64,000 bases of DNA from Nyssa sinensis. Its lineage: Eukaryota; Streptophyta; Magnoliopsida; Cornales; Nyssaceae. Below, piece by piece: positions 45,796 through 58,488 of this stretch; position 1 is the stretch's first letter; every line of letters begins with the position of its first letter. A model generated the notes under the pieces. That model had not been told where the DNA came from and searched no databases. It was given only the letters and a program-made list of their open reading frames with translations. Location: assembly GCA_008638375.1 (NCBI GenBank), contig CM018048.1:54599847-54663846 (forward strand), read 5' to 3'. The translations under genes were made by a program, and so were the position numbers.

Positions 45796-47692
45796 TGATG
45801 AGTGCACGAAAGTACACTCTAAATATCCTATTATTAGATTAAAATGGTAAAATGTGACCCTATTATTAGAGCATGATTTTTAATATTCTTCATTCATTTA
45901 TATTTAGTTTTATGATATATTTTCTGTTTAAGTGAGCTGATTAATATATTTATTGAATTAGGGAAGCATTGAAGGTAAAAGAAGAGATATGGAGTACATT
46001 GTACAATTTTCAGCTTTTAAGTAGATTCGATCATAGAGCTTCAAATGAGGTTTGGATGGTGTTAGAGTTTCAGAATGAGAAAGTAGTCTTCATGAAGTCT
46101 TTAGAGCACGTCTTAAGCTTTTCAGAAAGGTGTGGTTTGCAAAAATCTGAGTTCGTTTGGGCCTCCAAACATTGTTTCAAAGTCAAGCCTAAAAAGCTGG
46201 ATTCCTGTCCGACCAGCAAAATTCAAAGGGTTATAACTTGAGCTTCTGAAGTCCAAATCAGGTGATTTAAAATTCTAAAATTATCTACACATCCATAGCT
46301 ACAACTTCTGTGAAGAACTAGAATCAAGATTCAGTCGTTATCTAATAGAAAAAGGGGCTTAAATATTGCAGCTGTTGGTTGTGGGCGGGAAAGAAAAAAA
46401 AGAACTGGAAGAAGTGGGCTGGGCTTGGAACGGCTGCCTAAAAAAATGAAGAAGGAAGGGAGATGCGTGGGCTCAGGGAAAGAAGAAAAAGGAAAGAAAT
46501 ACAAAAGAAAAAAAGAATAAAAAAGACAAAAGAAATAAAATTTGAAAAGTCAAAGAAGTGGAAACAAAGAAAGAGAGAGAAAAATGAAGCAAAAGGTGGC
46601 TGACGTGCGGTGGGGTCCAGGGCCCGAATCAAAAGAGGCGTTGGGCTTCGTTGGGTTTCAAAAGATGTAAAAGAAAGGAAGAAAAAAAGAGAGTAAAATA
46701 AGGGGCTTGAGGTGCGTGCGGCTAAAAGGAAAAGTGGGCCGAATCAAAGGTGGTGCGGCGCGGAGAGAGCCACGCGCAAGGCTGAGGCGCTGGAAGGTGG
46801 GCCTGACGTGAGGGCCGCAACAAAAAAAAGTGAAGCGCAGTGTTAACAAAAAAAAAAAGAGGGTCCTTGCGGCAGGAAAAAACAAAACGGAGGAAAAAAA
46901 AAAGAGAGAGGCTGCGGCGCTATTGTGTAGAGGTGACAAACAAAAAGGATGCTTCATGTTTATTTCTTTATGAGGTTATGCTTTTCATTATTTATACAGG
47001 TAACTAAATTTTTAAGTAGGATTAGGGATGAATTTGTATCATAGATGATTATTTTTAATTTATTTTTAATTCATGTGCTGAATTTTTATTTATTAAAACT
47101 CTTTATTTTATCATTTTCAATTTATTGTTGTCGAATAATTAGAGAGTTTATTCCGTTTATAGATTCACTCAGGTTTTTTTTATTGAATGGATTAATTCTT
47201 TGATTATGTTTAGGATCAATTAATTATTTATATTGATTTAATTCTTTGTTGCAATATTACTCTCTGGATATATTGTCGTCGTTGGGTTTTCTCAATGTGG
47301 ATAACAATTTGTGGGATTTAAGAGTGATGAATGATTTTTCAAAAAGTTACATTTGGTTTAATTTTGGTCTATAATTTTATATCTTCCGATTGAGATTTTT
47401 GGAATTAAATTCTCAATTGAGTTATCAGTGAATTAAAAATAATTAAAATACCAAATATGTGCAAGGGATTCCCGACGCTCTACTGTTCGTTAATTTGAGT
47501 AATTTCTTCCGTTAATCACTTGGTTTAAATTTTAATTTGCATTTAAAATCACTTTTTATTTTTTCGTTAATCATTTAATATTTTCTTTAATTTTATAAAT
47601 TCTTTCTGTTATTCTTTTAATTTTGTCTTCCTGTAGAATCGACTACCCTAAAGCTACACTACAACTACCGCGTTATTCTTTGGGTGTAATCA
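45796..47692 (+). mobile_element. Solo LTR-like element, 1897 bp, inside the tandem array
   Basis: Begins TGATGAGTGCACGAAAG and ends GGGTGTAATCA (inverted TGAT/ATCA ends). Flanked by the perfect 5-bp duplication AGTTT (45791-45795 and 47693-47697), which restores the array unit AAGTTTCAAAC when removed. No retroelement proteins inside. The region 46380-46930 is purine-rich and less AT-rich. A large gypsy-type solo LTR is the best reading. Confidence 0.75.
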
Positions 47693-48260
47693 AGTTTCAA
47701 ACCAGGCATTTGAACTGATTTTCATAAGTTCGTACAAGTCTATTGTCATTTGTGAGTTGTGTGATGGGGTTTCGGGGTCGGTAAGCTGATATTCGGTGTT
47801 TTAGTCGGTCAAAACCCCACAAAGGAGCGTTTTAGAGCTAAAACTTGTATAAGTTTCAAACTGAGCATTTTAGCCGAGTGTCGTAAGTTCGTGCAAGTGT
47901 ATTTTGTCATTTGTGAGGTGTGTGATGGGGTTTCGGGGTCGATAGGCCGATATTCGGTATTTTAGTAGGTCAAAACTCCAAATGGGCCTTTTTGGAGCTA
48001 AAACTTGTATAAGTTTCGAACCGAGCATTTTAGCCAAGTGTCGTAAGTTCGTGCAAGTGTATTTTATCATTTGTGAGGTGTGTGATGGGGTTTCGGGATA
48101 GTTAGGCCAATATCTGGCATTTTGGTCTGTCAAAACCTCAAAATGGGCCTTTTCGAAACAAAAACTTGCTTAAGTTTCAAAACGTTGAATCTGAACTGAG
48201 TGTCGTAAGTTCGTACAAGTCTATTTTATCATTTTGAGGTGTGTAATGGGGTTTCGGGCC
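47693..48260. repeat. 160-bp tandem array, right part
   Basis: About three and a half more units of the array at 44241-45795, same orientation. Confidence 0.9.
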
Positions 48261-48394
48261 TTGTTACATAAGTTTTTAACGGTCATTAGAAGCGTGTCAC
48301 GCGTTTTCTAGGCTGTTAGGCCGGAATCCTTTTTTTTTTTTTTTACGTAACCTTTTATATAAATTATAAATACGTCAAAGTAATGAATTTTAAA

Positions 48395-48658
48395 AACTTA
48401 CCAAGGCTGAACAGAGCCTCCCTGCTAGCTGAGAACCGTCTGCATAAAAGTTTCTAGCTGGGTCTGGCTAGCCTAGAGCTCTGTCATCATCTGCTCCAAC
48501 TGTGTATTCAATCTCTCAGCAGCCTTAGCTCTCTAGGTAGCTTCGTGGAACCTAACATCGCTCTCAACGGTAGAGGACGATGCCGTCGGGTCCATACCAC
48601 TCCCTAAGCCTCGCACATATCCGCGTCTCTTACCCAGAACAGTTTCCTGTATATGGTC
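48395..48658 (-). pseudogene. CACTA transposase-associated relic (Ptta/En/Spm, Transposase_24-like)
   Basis: Minus strand: VLGKRRGYVRGLGSGMDPT, then after a TAG, RAKAAERLNTQLEQMMTEL and (after a second TAG) ASQTQLETFMQTVLS. A GYVRGLG motif followed by a Gln/Glu/Leu-rich coiled segment is typical of the C-terminal part of plant En/Spm-family transposase-associated proteins. All three breaks are TAG codons. Confidence 0.65.
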
Positions 48659-48659
48659 A

Positions 48660-49035
48660 TGATTACTCCCAAAGAATAACGCGGTAGTTGTAATGCAGCT
48701 TTGGAGTGTCGATTCCACAGGGAGACAGATTAAAAGAATAACAGACAGAATAAAGAAGCTGAAGAAAATATTGAATGATTAACGAGAAAATAAAAAGTGA
48801 TTTTAAATGCAAATTAAAATTTAAACAAAGTAATTAATAAAAAAAGGTACTCAAATTAACTGAACAGTAGAGCGTCAGGAATCTCTTGCAAATATCCAGT
48901 ATTTTAATTATTTTTAATTCACTGATAACTCAATTGAGAATTTAATTCCAAAAATCTCAATCGGAAGATATAGAATTATAAACCAAATGTAACCTTTTGA
49001 AAAATTATTCATCACTTTTAAATCACCAAATTGTT
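48660..49035 (-). mobile_element. Inverted, truncated copy of the 1.9-kb LTR
   Basis: Minus-strand sequence ending ...GGGAGTAATCA matches the last about 375 bp of the element at 45796-47692 (CGTTATTCTTTGGG, GAGTTATCAGTGAATTAAAA and others). Its upstream part is missing: similarity stops at 49035, exactly where block B begins. Confidence 0.8.
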
Positions 49036-49204
49036 GGGAGCCGAACTCATGTAAACCATGTAAATAATAAATACTTATACCACTTAAATAATATTTTTAA
49101 TTACTACATTTGAAGTAAGAAATTTAATTATGTATAGCATTTTTCTTCACTTTATGAAAACATGACGACGCTCATTTGTATGTGCAATTATGCAATGTTA
49201 ATTA

Positions 49205-49345
49205 ATCGGGGTTAGTTTAGTTGGTCATTCATGTCTCTTTTAAGGAAGAGGTTGTGAGTTCGAGTCTCACTTTTTACCAGAAAGATGTGAACATTTATTT
49301 TTACTTAATTATATGCTGAGTTAGGTTATTTGTCCAAGGCTTATA
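49205..49345 (+). mobile_element. tRNA-derived SINE-like unit (copy B)
   Basis: A box TTAGTTTAGTTGG (49212-49224) and B box GTGAGTTCGAGTC (49254-49266) close to pol III consensus; better kept than in block A. The 3' limit is uncertain. Confidence 0.55.
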
Positions 49346-50792
49346 TTAAAGAAGTTCTTAGGTTGAGTTATGTCTTATGAGTTAGTTGATTTAATTGTAT
49401 TAGAGTTGAGTTGATTGATATGAATTGTAACACCACATCGCTTCTTTCAAAATAAAAAATTATGCAATGCTATTTTAGTGTCAATAACTGTTATATTTTA
49501 AAATTTTATTCAAAATCTAAATATCAAATAATGTGACACTACATTTTTTATAATACATCAAACCTTTTAAATTATTATTTTTTTAATTATTACATTTGAA
49601 GTGAGAAAGTCAATTACTTATAGTATTTTCCTTCACTTTATGAAACCCGGGCAGCGATCATTTATGCATTGCTATTTTTGTGACAATAATGTTATATTTT
49701 TAAAATTTTTAATACATATTCGATCATAAAATGGTGTGACACTGCATTATTATTATTATTTTGGTACTAATATTGTATTGCATTATTAATGATACTGTGA
49801 TATATTCGTCATTTAAGATATAAAATCTGGTCCTCTTCAGTAATAAACCTCTAATTTTCATCAATTTTGATTTAGATACATGCGACATCATATATTATTT
49901 AATTATTTAATAAAAATACATGATGTGACAAGTATCTAAAATTTTATTAGAACCAATATTTTATTAGAGTAGTGCATACTTTTAAATCCACCAAAGAAGA
50001 CTTGCACCATCATGAATGATTAAATAGACTAGCCCTAATTGGTTCCATCCCACACATTTTTAATGGCTAAAATGTATTTAAATTTAAATTTTTTTAATAA
50101 TTAAGCAAGTAACTATATATAATTCTATTCATTAAGTCGAAAACTACTGAAGATATACATAGGGAAAAAAAACAAGTGGTTCTGAAAACTTGTAGCTTGT
50201 ATAAGAGAAACTTGTATGATATACATACACACAAAACTTGTGGTTCAATACATGTTGGCTGGTATAAGGGAAACGTGTATCTGCCAGTCAAGAAAGGAAA
50301 GGTAAGGTAAGTTGCTGTTCAGTCTATTACTTGTGTTTCATAAAGCACAGTCGTCTTCATTCTCCAACCTCTTGACTGGCAAATGATACTTCCATTTTAT
50401 GATATTTTTTTTTTGGGAGTGCGGTCAACGGAAAAATATTCAATGTTTTCAGTACAATAGTCACCAAAACGTTAGGTTGATATACCTGTATCTATAGACT
50501 GGAGCCAGCCTTGGCCTGGGGGGTCAATTGTCCCCCCTTAATTTTTTTTATTTAAAAATTTTCTCATATTCTCAAGAAAATATTCAAACATATCCCTTGT
50601 ATTTATACTTTTTCCCTCTAGGTTTCATTTTTTTTCACTTTATCCTTATATTCATTTTAATTTGATCTTCTCAATGAGACTTTGATAAATTTTCCTTAAA
50701 TTTTTTATATACTCTAAAGTTTGTCCCTTCGCAAATGAATTCCTTGCTCCGTCATTGCTTGTGTCACGTGTTGAGCTATAAAATAAAAATAA

Positions 50793-51298
50793 AGAAAAAT
50801 TACACTTATCTCCTCTGATATTTTTAAAAATTACATTGACTTTTCTTAATATTTCTAAAATTACATTGGTCTCCTCTAATTTACCTAACAATATATAAAT
50901 ATTCTCTTCCAATCAATTTTTTCTTCAAAATGATAAAACTACTCATTTTATGTTTTTTTTTTTCAATTTTCAATTTATTTTTATTTTTTTTCATTTTTCA
51001 AATAAATATTGATTAAAATCTTAAATTTATTTTTATATAAAATAAATATATGTTGTTTTACCTTAAATTTATTTTTACATAAAATAAAAAAAAAATCTTT
51101 TCAAAAAGTTAGAAAAATTGCTCAAAATTGAAAAAAATTGAAAATATAAAAATTAAAAAGGATAGTTTTGTCATTTGATGAAAAATTGATTGGAATGGTA
51201 TTTGTATATTGTCATGTAAAATAGAGAATGTCACTGCAATTTTAAAAAAGTCAGTATAATTGTCAAAAACTCAAAAAATGTTAGTATAATTTACTTTA
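50793..51298. mobile_element. Foldback MITE (copy B1)
   Basis: Counterpart of 6770-7280 with the same long inverted arms, so it was present before the duplication. Confidence 0.65.
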
Positions 51299-51576
51299 AA
51301 AATAAAAATAAATTTGAATTTGAAATTTTAAAACAGCTTGGCCTCCTTTTGTATCCCGGGGGTATGCCCCACGTATCTTTGTTTAATTTCTTCTTCTAAT
51401 ATAATACATTGATAATACAATCAGCGCGATTGAAAATTACAAATTCATTTATCATTTTTAGAAGCAACAGTTACTTTATAATGCGAAAAAAGAAATGAGA
51501 TTTGTAAAAGTAGATTATCAATAATTTCAAAATTAAAGTCATTAGTCATTTTAATTAGCCAAAAAAGCTCGATTGT

Positions 51577-51675
51577 AATAACTTCACCTGGGATGATTTT
51601 AGTTTCGATGTTACAGTTCCATTCCAAGGGATCATCATGGTGAAGGTGTTGAATTATAATGAAACAGTTGATTGT
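51577..51675 (+). pseudogene. Laccase exon-6 relic (block B)
   Basis: Same NNFT...KVLNYNETVD reading as in block A, with one synonymous-looking change (ATA to ATC). The A-copy stop TGA is TGT here, so the frame runs on for fifteen codons. No copper-binding part. Non-functional. Confidence 0.6.
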
Positions 51676-51731
51676 CATAATTGTACGAGTCAGAGAATGA
51701 CTCAAAAATAAGAAGTTATTCATGGCCATGT

Positions 51732-51860
51732 GATTGTCATAATATATATATATATATATATATATATTTTATAGATGTCAACTTTTCTTTAATTTTAACA
51801 GTAATTATATTTTTTTATAAAAAATCATCGCATAATGATGCAATATAATTATCTCATGGA
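51732..51860. other. Block B sequence replacing the A-specific segment
   Basis: AT microsatellite (51741-51767) and AT-rich sequence instead of the 750 bp in A. Confidence 0.6.
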
Positions 51861-53156
51861 AAATAATCTTCTGTTATTTATCTTGAAATTTTTTTGTTAT
51901 GTGTTCACATGAAAATTGCGGGACCAATTTACTATTCATTCCACTGTTAAGAGCAATATTTGAAGAATCGCGGTATCTGTTTATGTTTTTAACTCTCGGT
52001 TGTTCTGTCAAAAATGTTCTAAGTTTGTTGATTTTCTACTACCGCTTTTCCGTGCACAATCTTTTGTTTTATTTTTCGAATCATAAAATGTATAACATCA
52101 GTATATCATGTTGAGGAGTGTATGGTCATTCCAAAAATTTCAAAAATTTGTGCATTTAATTGCACAGGAGCACGTAACCACACAACATAGGCATAGTTGA
52201 TTGCACGAATTTGCAAGATCAATAATTGAAGAAAGCATTATTTGTCATATATGTTCATGTTAGGAGTGTCAATTATGTCATATCATGCCATATTCGTATT
52301 GTGTTGAGATATGAATAATCGATTATATGGATCAATCCGAACACGACACGATTAGTTGATTGTGTCAAAATTTTCGACTCTAACACGACACGTTTGTTAT
52401 ATATGTAACATGACACAATTCGTGTAATTCGTTTAATAAATGAGTCGTATTAAAATCGACACAATTAACACATATAATCTATCTTGACACATTTAACACA
52501 TATAACTTACTTAATAAATATATTTATTGAGTTATTCTCTTTTTTTAATATTTTTTTATATTTTTATTAAATTAAAATATAAATTTAGTATTAAAAAAAT
52601 TAATACTTATAATATTAAATTTTTTCCATACTTATAAAAAATAGGTATGGTGGTGTAGAGATCATTAATGCATGATTCTTCCACCCAGCAGACTTGCCTT
52701 GCATAATGCATTCAATGGACCCCCTTGAAATAATTCAAAACCTAATTAATCGAGAGGGTGAAGCCCAAGAATTCCATTTAGGATGGAGAATCAGCACCCC
52801 CATTTCCCTTCACCCATTAATAGAAGTCATACATAACAAGATGTGATTGATAAAATTTTTGGACTAGGCCAATAAACCCAATCCATATTAAAATTTAGAG
52901 TTGGGAAGAAAAAGGGTTGCTCAGCTTTCTGGGAACACAAACACCTAGGACAATAGACTTTGAGCAATTTCCACACTTTTAGCTTGTACAAATATAACAT
53001 AAAATAAATATACATTCGACCATTTTATAATTAATATTTAATAAATTAATAATTTTTAATAATTAATAAATTTTTAAAAAACTAACTTCATATAATATAT
53101 AATTCTGTTACCTAATGATTAATATTTTTTTAGAGATATTCTTTATAATATGAATT

Positions 53157-53652
53157 AAGGTAAATTACATTGACTTCTTCTGAAATTTATGAGAATGACA
53201 CTAACCTTACTTGAAGTTTTTAAAATTACTCTCACCTCACTTACTTTACAAATTAATATACAGATACCTCCATTCTGTCAATCTTTTTTTTTCAAAATGA
53301 TGAAACTAGTCTTTTTATTTATTTATTTTTGTAATTTTTTTTTTAATTTTGACCAATTTATTCTAACCTTTTTTAATGTTTTTTTAAATTTTTTATTTAA
53401 AAATAAATTTAAAGTAAATAACTTATTCTTATTTTATATAAAAATAAATTTAAGGGTTTTAGTAATATTTATTTGAAAAATGAAAAAAAATATAAAAGGA
53501 GTAGTTTTGTCATTTTGAATGAAAAAATTGACTGAAGGGAGGTACTTGTTTATTATTTTGTAAAGTATCGAAAGTCAATATAATTTCAGAAACCTTAAAA
53601 AAAATCAGTGTAATTGTCATAAACTTCAAGAGAGATCAATGTAATTTATCCT
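53157..53652. mobile_element. Foldback MITE (copy B2)
   Basis: Counterpart of 9933-10425. Ends are slightly decayed (AAGGTAAATTAC ... TAATTTATCCT). Right flank ATTAATT kept. Confidence 0.7.
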
Positions 53653-54220
53653 ATTAATTATTTGAGAGATAATATAATTATATATGTATTTATATATATA
53701 CATAATACATATATATATATATATATCTCATTTATAACAAGTCTTGAAAATTATATTTATTAATTCAATATAATTAAAGTCAAAAGTATTGTAAGTTGAA
53801 AAAATTATGATATTAGGAAATACAAATCTTTACTTAAAAATGATATTAAAAATATTTTTATGTCTTAAATTGAGTATTATATGTTTTTTTTTTATAAAGA
53901 CCCAAAATGTGGTTCAAAAGTTAAATATATGGTCATATTTTTCTACCAAAAATCATGTATATTTAAGAAACAACATTGATTAATGTAAAAATAAAAAAAC
54001 TTAATACTAAATAATTCTAGTAATTAATAAATTTTTAATTTTACATATCAATTAATTATAAGAAGGTTTACTGTATATCTTAAAAATATTGATATTCATG
54101 CATTTTAGAAAAATTCAAAATTATATTTTCAAAACTATTCCACTCTCTTTTCTTTCTCATCCTTGTCTTCTTCTGAGTATGTCAGCACCCATTCTTCTCA
54201 CGTGTAAGGAACATAAGATG

Positions 54221-54265
<45 letters not shown>

Positions 54266-54921
54266 AGTTCTTCTTGGTTTAAGTTGTTCTTTCTTGGGAA
54301 GTATGATTGTATCTTGAATCTTTGAGAAATATTAAAAAATTTCAGCTATGTGTGGGGAACTAACATTAATGTCATTAATTTCAACATAAGATGGGTTGGG
54401 AATTTGTTAGATATAGACTTTTTACAGCCTTAGTTTTCACCTTCTTGTTTTCAACTGCCAGTTATTCTTCTTTTTCTTTTTTTCTTCTTTTTTTTTTTTT
54501 TTTTTTATCTTTTTTCCCCTTCCCTATGCTCAAAGCAATCAACCCCACAAATATATAATAAGCTCTAATTCAAGAAAGCAGAGAAAGATTGGTTTTCAAA
54601 CATCCCTATGAGCATGTGAGAGTTCTTGCGGCAAGTTATCCTATTCAAAATAAAAAAACTGATGTCTTTCTATACATATGTACAATTTTAATTCAAGCTG
54701 CTAAATAAAAGAAACAAAGTCTATCTTAGTTAATCTCTTGATCACTCTTCACATAAAATTCTATGAGTTCAAATCCCTTCCTCTTTTATCATTGGCTATG
54801 AGTTTAATTTTTTGAATTTTATTTTATTTTTACAATCAATTAAATCATGACATATTAAATAAATAAATTTACATAGATAAATTTATAAAATATTATTCTT
54901 AGTTCACTTCACATGACCCTC

Positions 54922-55108
54922 CCAAATTCCAATAGATATAATCATTAAATTTCGAAAGAAATCTCCCAGATTTGGAATGAAACTGGGACACACACAGCAG
55001 GTTTTGACTGTCAGCATTTCCAACAGAGATAATCATTAAATTTGGAAAGAATCTCTCAGATTTGTAATGAAACATAGACACACACACAGCAGGTTTTGGC
55101 TGTCATCA
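54922..55108. repeat. Two-copy 93-bp tandem repeat
   Basis: Both units contain ATAATCATTAAATTT, TCCCAGATTTGGAATGAAAC-like words and CACACAGCAGGTTTTG(A/G)CTGTCA. Confidence 0.8.
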
Positions 55109-55654
55109 AAATCTATTTGAACTCGAGTTGTTGAAAAGTGGAAAAGGTTACCCACCAAAAAAACAGAAAAGAAAAAGGAGGTACCAATTTTGAAAAACAC
55201 GCAGATTCGCAATCAAACAAACAACGATCAGAATAAAGTGATCCGTGCTGTTTAAAATCTTGGCTCAAAGTGTTAAAAGGTAAACGATAATGTTTAGTTC
55301 CAAATTTGAATGAGAGAATTTTTTAAAATTAGATATGTCATAATTTTAGCGGGTTATATATAATATATATATATTTTAAATTTTTTTTATAAAAATTAAA
55401 TAATTATATAATATATATGTGAGTGTATATATAATTTACTAAAAATATAATACATACGTCGACATGTCGTTGGAAAGAAATTTTTTTTATTTAATTTAAA
55501 ACTAAGCACTTCTATAAGTAAAAACATTGGTTGGTTAGGATTGAAGTAAATCTTAATCTCTTTTAATTTAAAAAATAAATAAAAATTCCCTACTTAAAAT
55601 TATTCTAAGTATTAAAAAAAATATATATTAATTTTTTTTGACATTTCTGACTAT

Positions 55655-56060
55655 TACATTTACAATTACACTGAATTCCTTACTTTACCTAACAAATTAC
55701 AAATACCTTACTCCAGTCAATTTTTTTTAAATGATAAAACTACAGTTTATAAGTTTTTTATTTACATTTTCTGTATTTTTTTTAGTTTAAAATAAATATT
55801 AATTAAACCTTAAATTTACTTTTGTATAAAATGAAAATAAGTTATTTGCTTTACATTTAGTTCGATATAAAATAAAAAAAATATAAAAAATGTTAGAAAA
55901 AATTAGTCAAAATTAGAAAACAAATACAAGTAAATAAATAAAAATTGAAAAGAATATTTGTGTCATTTAAAAAAAAATTGACTGGAGTAGAGTATTTGTA
56001 GTTTGTTAATAAAACTAAGAGATGTCAATATAGTTTCAAAAATTTTAAGAAGAGGTCATT
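55655..56060. mobile_element. Foldback MITE, third family member
   Basis: Inverted arms ACAATTACACTGAATTCC... and ...AATATAGTTTCAAAAATTTT, with CCAGTCAATTTTTTTT and its complement inside. The outer ends are decayed. Confidence 0.5.
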
Positions 56061-56329
56061 ATTTCATCAATACCACTGACTTGAGTGCGCTTCCATTTTT
56101 GTTTTGATTTTCATGATTTCAAAAAGAAAAATCGGAAGAATTTTGAAAATTATAATTTTCTTGAGTTTTTTGATATTTTAATACTTTAAAATTTTTTAAA
56201 ATATAAAAAATATTTTTAGTATTTTTGAAAGGTAAATTATTTTTAAGAAATTCAGAAATGTGTATTTTCTGTTGATGTTTTGAAAATAGAAAATACTTTT
56301 TAAAAATGTAACTAAATAGACTGTTTATG

Positions 56330-56480
56330 TTTAATTTTGAGAAAGTATTATTTCAAGTGAAGATTATTAAGACAAATAGTGAAAAGTAATTGAACAAAAA
56401 GAGGAATAAAGTAAAGCAAGGAGTACAAGTCACCCGTGTCTCCTACATTATATTGTTTTTGTAAGGGGCGTTTGACAAAG
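56330..56480 (+). repeat. Uninterrupted homologue of the block A LINE insertion site
   Basis: GAGAAAGTATTATTTCAAG...GATTATTAAGA...GAACAAAAAGAGGAATAAAG matches the two flanks of the LINE in A (16690-16716 and 17730-17810) without the LINE between them, and continues into GTCTCCTACATTATATTG. Confidence 0.65.
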
Positions 56481-56517
56481 TTTTTCAATGCCTTCAGGGA
56501 AAATACAGTTTATACTT

Positions 56518-56600
56518 CTCGGGTACGCAGTGGCACAGTAATTAAGAAGGCAAGTCTCAAATGTTAGGTGTATAGTCTAAGTAATTGATGTTGATTTGAA
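56518..56600 (+). other. Possible SINE or tRNA relic
   Basis: GTGGCACAGTAATTAAG resembles an A box and GATTTGAATTTCAG a decayed B box about 55 nt later. The spacing is too long for a tRNA, so this is weak. Confidence 0.25.
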
Positions 56601-57524
56601 TTTCAGTTACATTTCTCGTAATTTAAATAAGTATGTATTATGAAATTGTGGCACGTGTTCGGAGTTTATCATGTACAAAAACAAGGATACAAAAAGCTTC
56701 TCAAACCAACCAATTAGGGTTGTAATTGAAACAGGTAGATGCTGTAGAATTTTGCAAGATACTAAAAAAGGATAGATTGTTTTTCACCTAAACTAAAAGG
56801 GATTTTTTTTTTTTTTTTTTATATAGTTACCATTAGAGCTGCTCTCCACGTGAATACCTAGAACTAGAAGCCATAACTCACAAGTCAGCCAACCAACTGA
56901 ACCCTCGGCATGTGTTTCCAAACTTACATTCTGGGTCTTAATAAAGTGTAAATCATATTTTTACCCTTGTTCTCTAAAACATATTTTAATAAAAAAATGT
57001 GTTTTTTAATTTGAAAAGTCAACACAAATTAATAAAAGTCAAACGATTCGTTCTCTCTCCTCTCTCAGCCTAATCACTACCATCATTACTTATTGTTTAT
57101 GATTATTTCTTTTTAGTTTTTTATTGTTTAGTATACTTTTAGATTTTTATAGTGTTTAGTAAAATATATTACATAGTTTGAGGTAAGACAACAAATTTAT
57201 CGTTTAGTATATACTTTTAGTTTTTTTATAGTGTTTAGTAAAATATATTACATAGTTCGAGGTAAGACAATAAATTTACCTCTTATTATATAGTATTTCT
57301 TGATAGAAAAATGAGTTTTGAGAAAAAAATTTTAATTATTTTTGAGCAAAAATTATAATAAGTTTCAAACATTAATTTTAGTGAGTTTATATAAAAATGT
57401 GTTTTCCTTCGTAATGAAATTTAAAATCATGTATTGGGTTACTCAAAACTATTAAGGAGTGAATGAGAAATTACTTCCAAACATCATTACTTAAAAATGG
57501 TAACAAAAGCTTGAAACTTGTAAA

Positions 57525-58440
57525 AACAATTGTGTCCCACATAAGATGGGTACAAGGTTTTTCAAGAGTATATATACAATTAACTTAAAGGAAGATTTGG
57601 GCCCTAATGGGCACCTAAGTTTTGTGGAAGAGAAAGGACCTAGCACATGCTTAGTTCACTACGCGGGCGCGCCGACCCGTACTGATCTGGGCCGGGTTTG
57701 GGCCTTGACCCGCTGTGCATATATCTTTTGGGCAAATTTTATTTAAATATTTTTTCAAAACGCTATCGTTTAGTTACCAGGATAATTAAATCCAATGCTT
57801 TCATTTAGCGATTGCGTTTGGCTTTGGTTTAAATCCAAAACGACGTCGTTTTGCGATTACCTTTGGTTTGAATTTTGACTGAATAGGCATCTTTTTCATT
57901 GAGCGTGACTGTGTCTGTTCGCCATAAACTGACACAATCGAAGCTTCATACCTGTACCAAACAGGCATGAAGGACTATATATAAACACCACTGCACCTAC
58001 CATTTAATCATCAAATTTTTCTTACATTTTGTGTGTCAGTAATCATAAATTTTGAGAAAGTTCAAGTCACTGGTTTGGTTCACCAAATACGTAGTTGCAG
58101 TGCTTAACATTTACGTGTACTCGATCATTGTATCTTGGGAGACGTATGACCAAGAGCTCATAAACACCACTGCTAGGGTCGTAATTCGTCTTATCAACAT
58201 TGTATAAAACACAAGCCGTGATCACTGTTTCAGTTTCTGCAATATTCTGTAAGTGTTCTTGTTTAGTTTCCATTATTGTATCCTTATATTCTAAAATAAT
58301 TTTCTATTTTTCAATTTTAGTTTTTGCTTTGAAAATTTTTTCTTATACTGTTGTGTTTTGGAAAAGCATTCTCTGTATTTTTTTTTCTTTTTTGGTTTTT
58401 CAAATAAGAGAATCTTATTTCATAAAATAGTTTCTGTTTT
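57525..58440 (+). other. Conserved LTR- or promoter-like region (block B)
   Basis: Counterpart of 12470-13335. The TATA-like words GAGTATATATAC and ACTATATATAAACACC are kept, as is the GC-rich patch. Element ends not found. Confidence 0.35.
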
Positions 58441-58452
58441 ATTACAAAACTG

Positions 58453-58488
<36 letters not shown>

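Larger units (their letters stand above)
43181..48659. mobile_element. CACTA (En/Spm-type) element, left end to transposase relic
   Basis: Left terminus CACTATAGGAAAATGC at 43181, inside the gypsy gag, followed by about 550 bp of subterminal repeats, a 160-bp tandem array and, at the far side, a minus-strand transposase-associated relic. The right terminus is absent: the element is cut by an LTR fragment and then by block B at 49035/49036. Confidence 0.75.
54290..56825. other. Block B-specific segment of about 2.5 kb
   Basis: Absent from A, where AAGTTGTTTTTATTGTTGCCATTAGAG joins the two sides. It contains a 93-bp two-copy repeat, a foldback MITE, a stretch matching the flanks of the block A LINE and a SINE-like word pair. 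No gene seen. Confidence 0.6.

Noticed and set aside
44625..45807. Frames of 60-129 codons on both strands
   Set aside because: All arise from the 160-bp tandem unit; peptides repeat with the same period and fit no protein family.
46658..46957. 99-codon minus-strand frame
   Set aside because: Phe/Leu/Ser-rich translation of a purine-rich tract within the 1.9-kb solo LTR.
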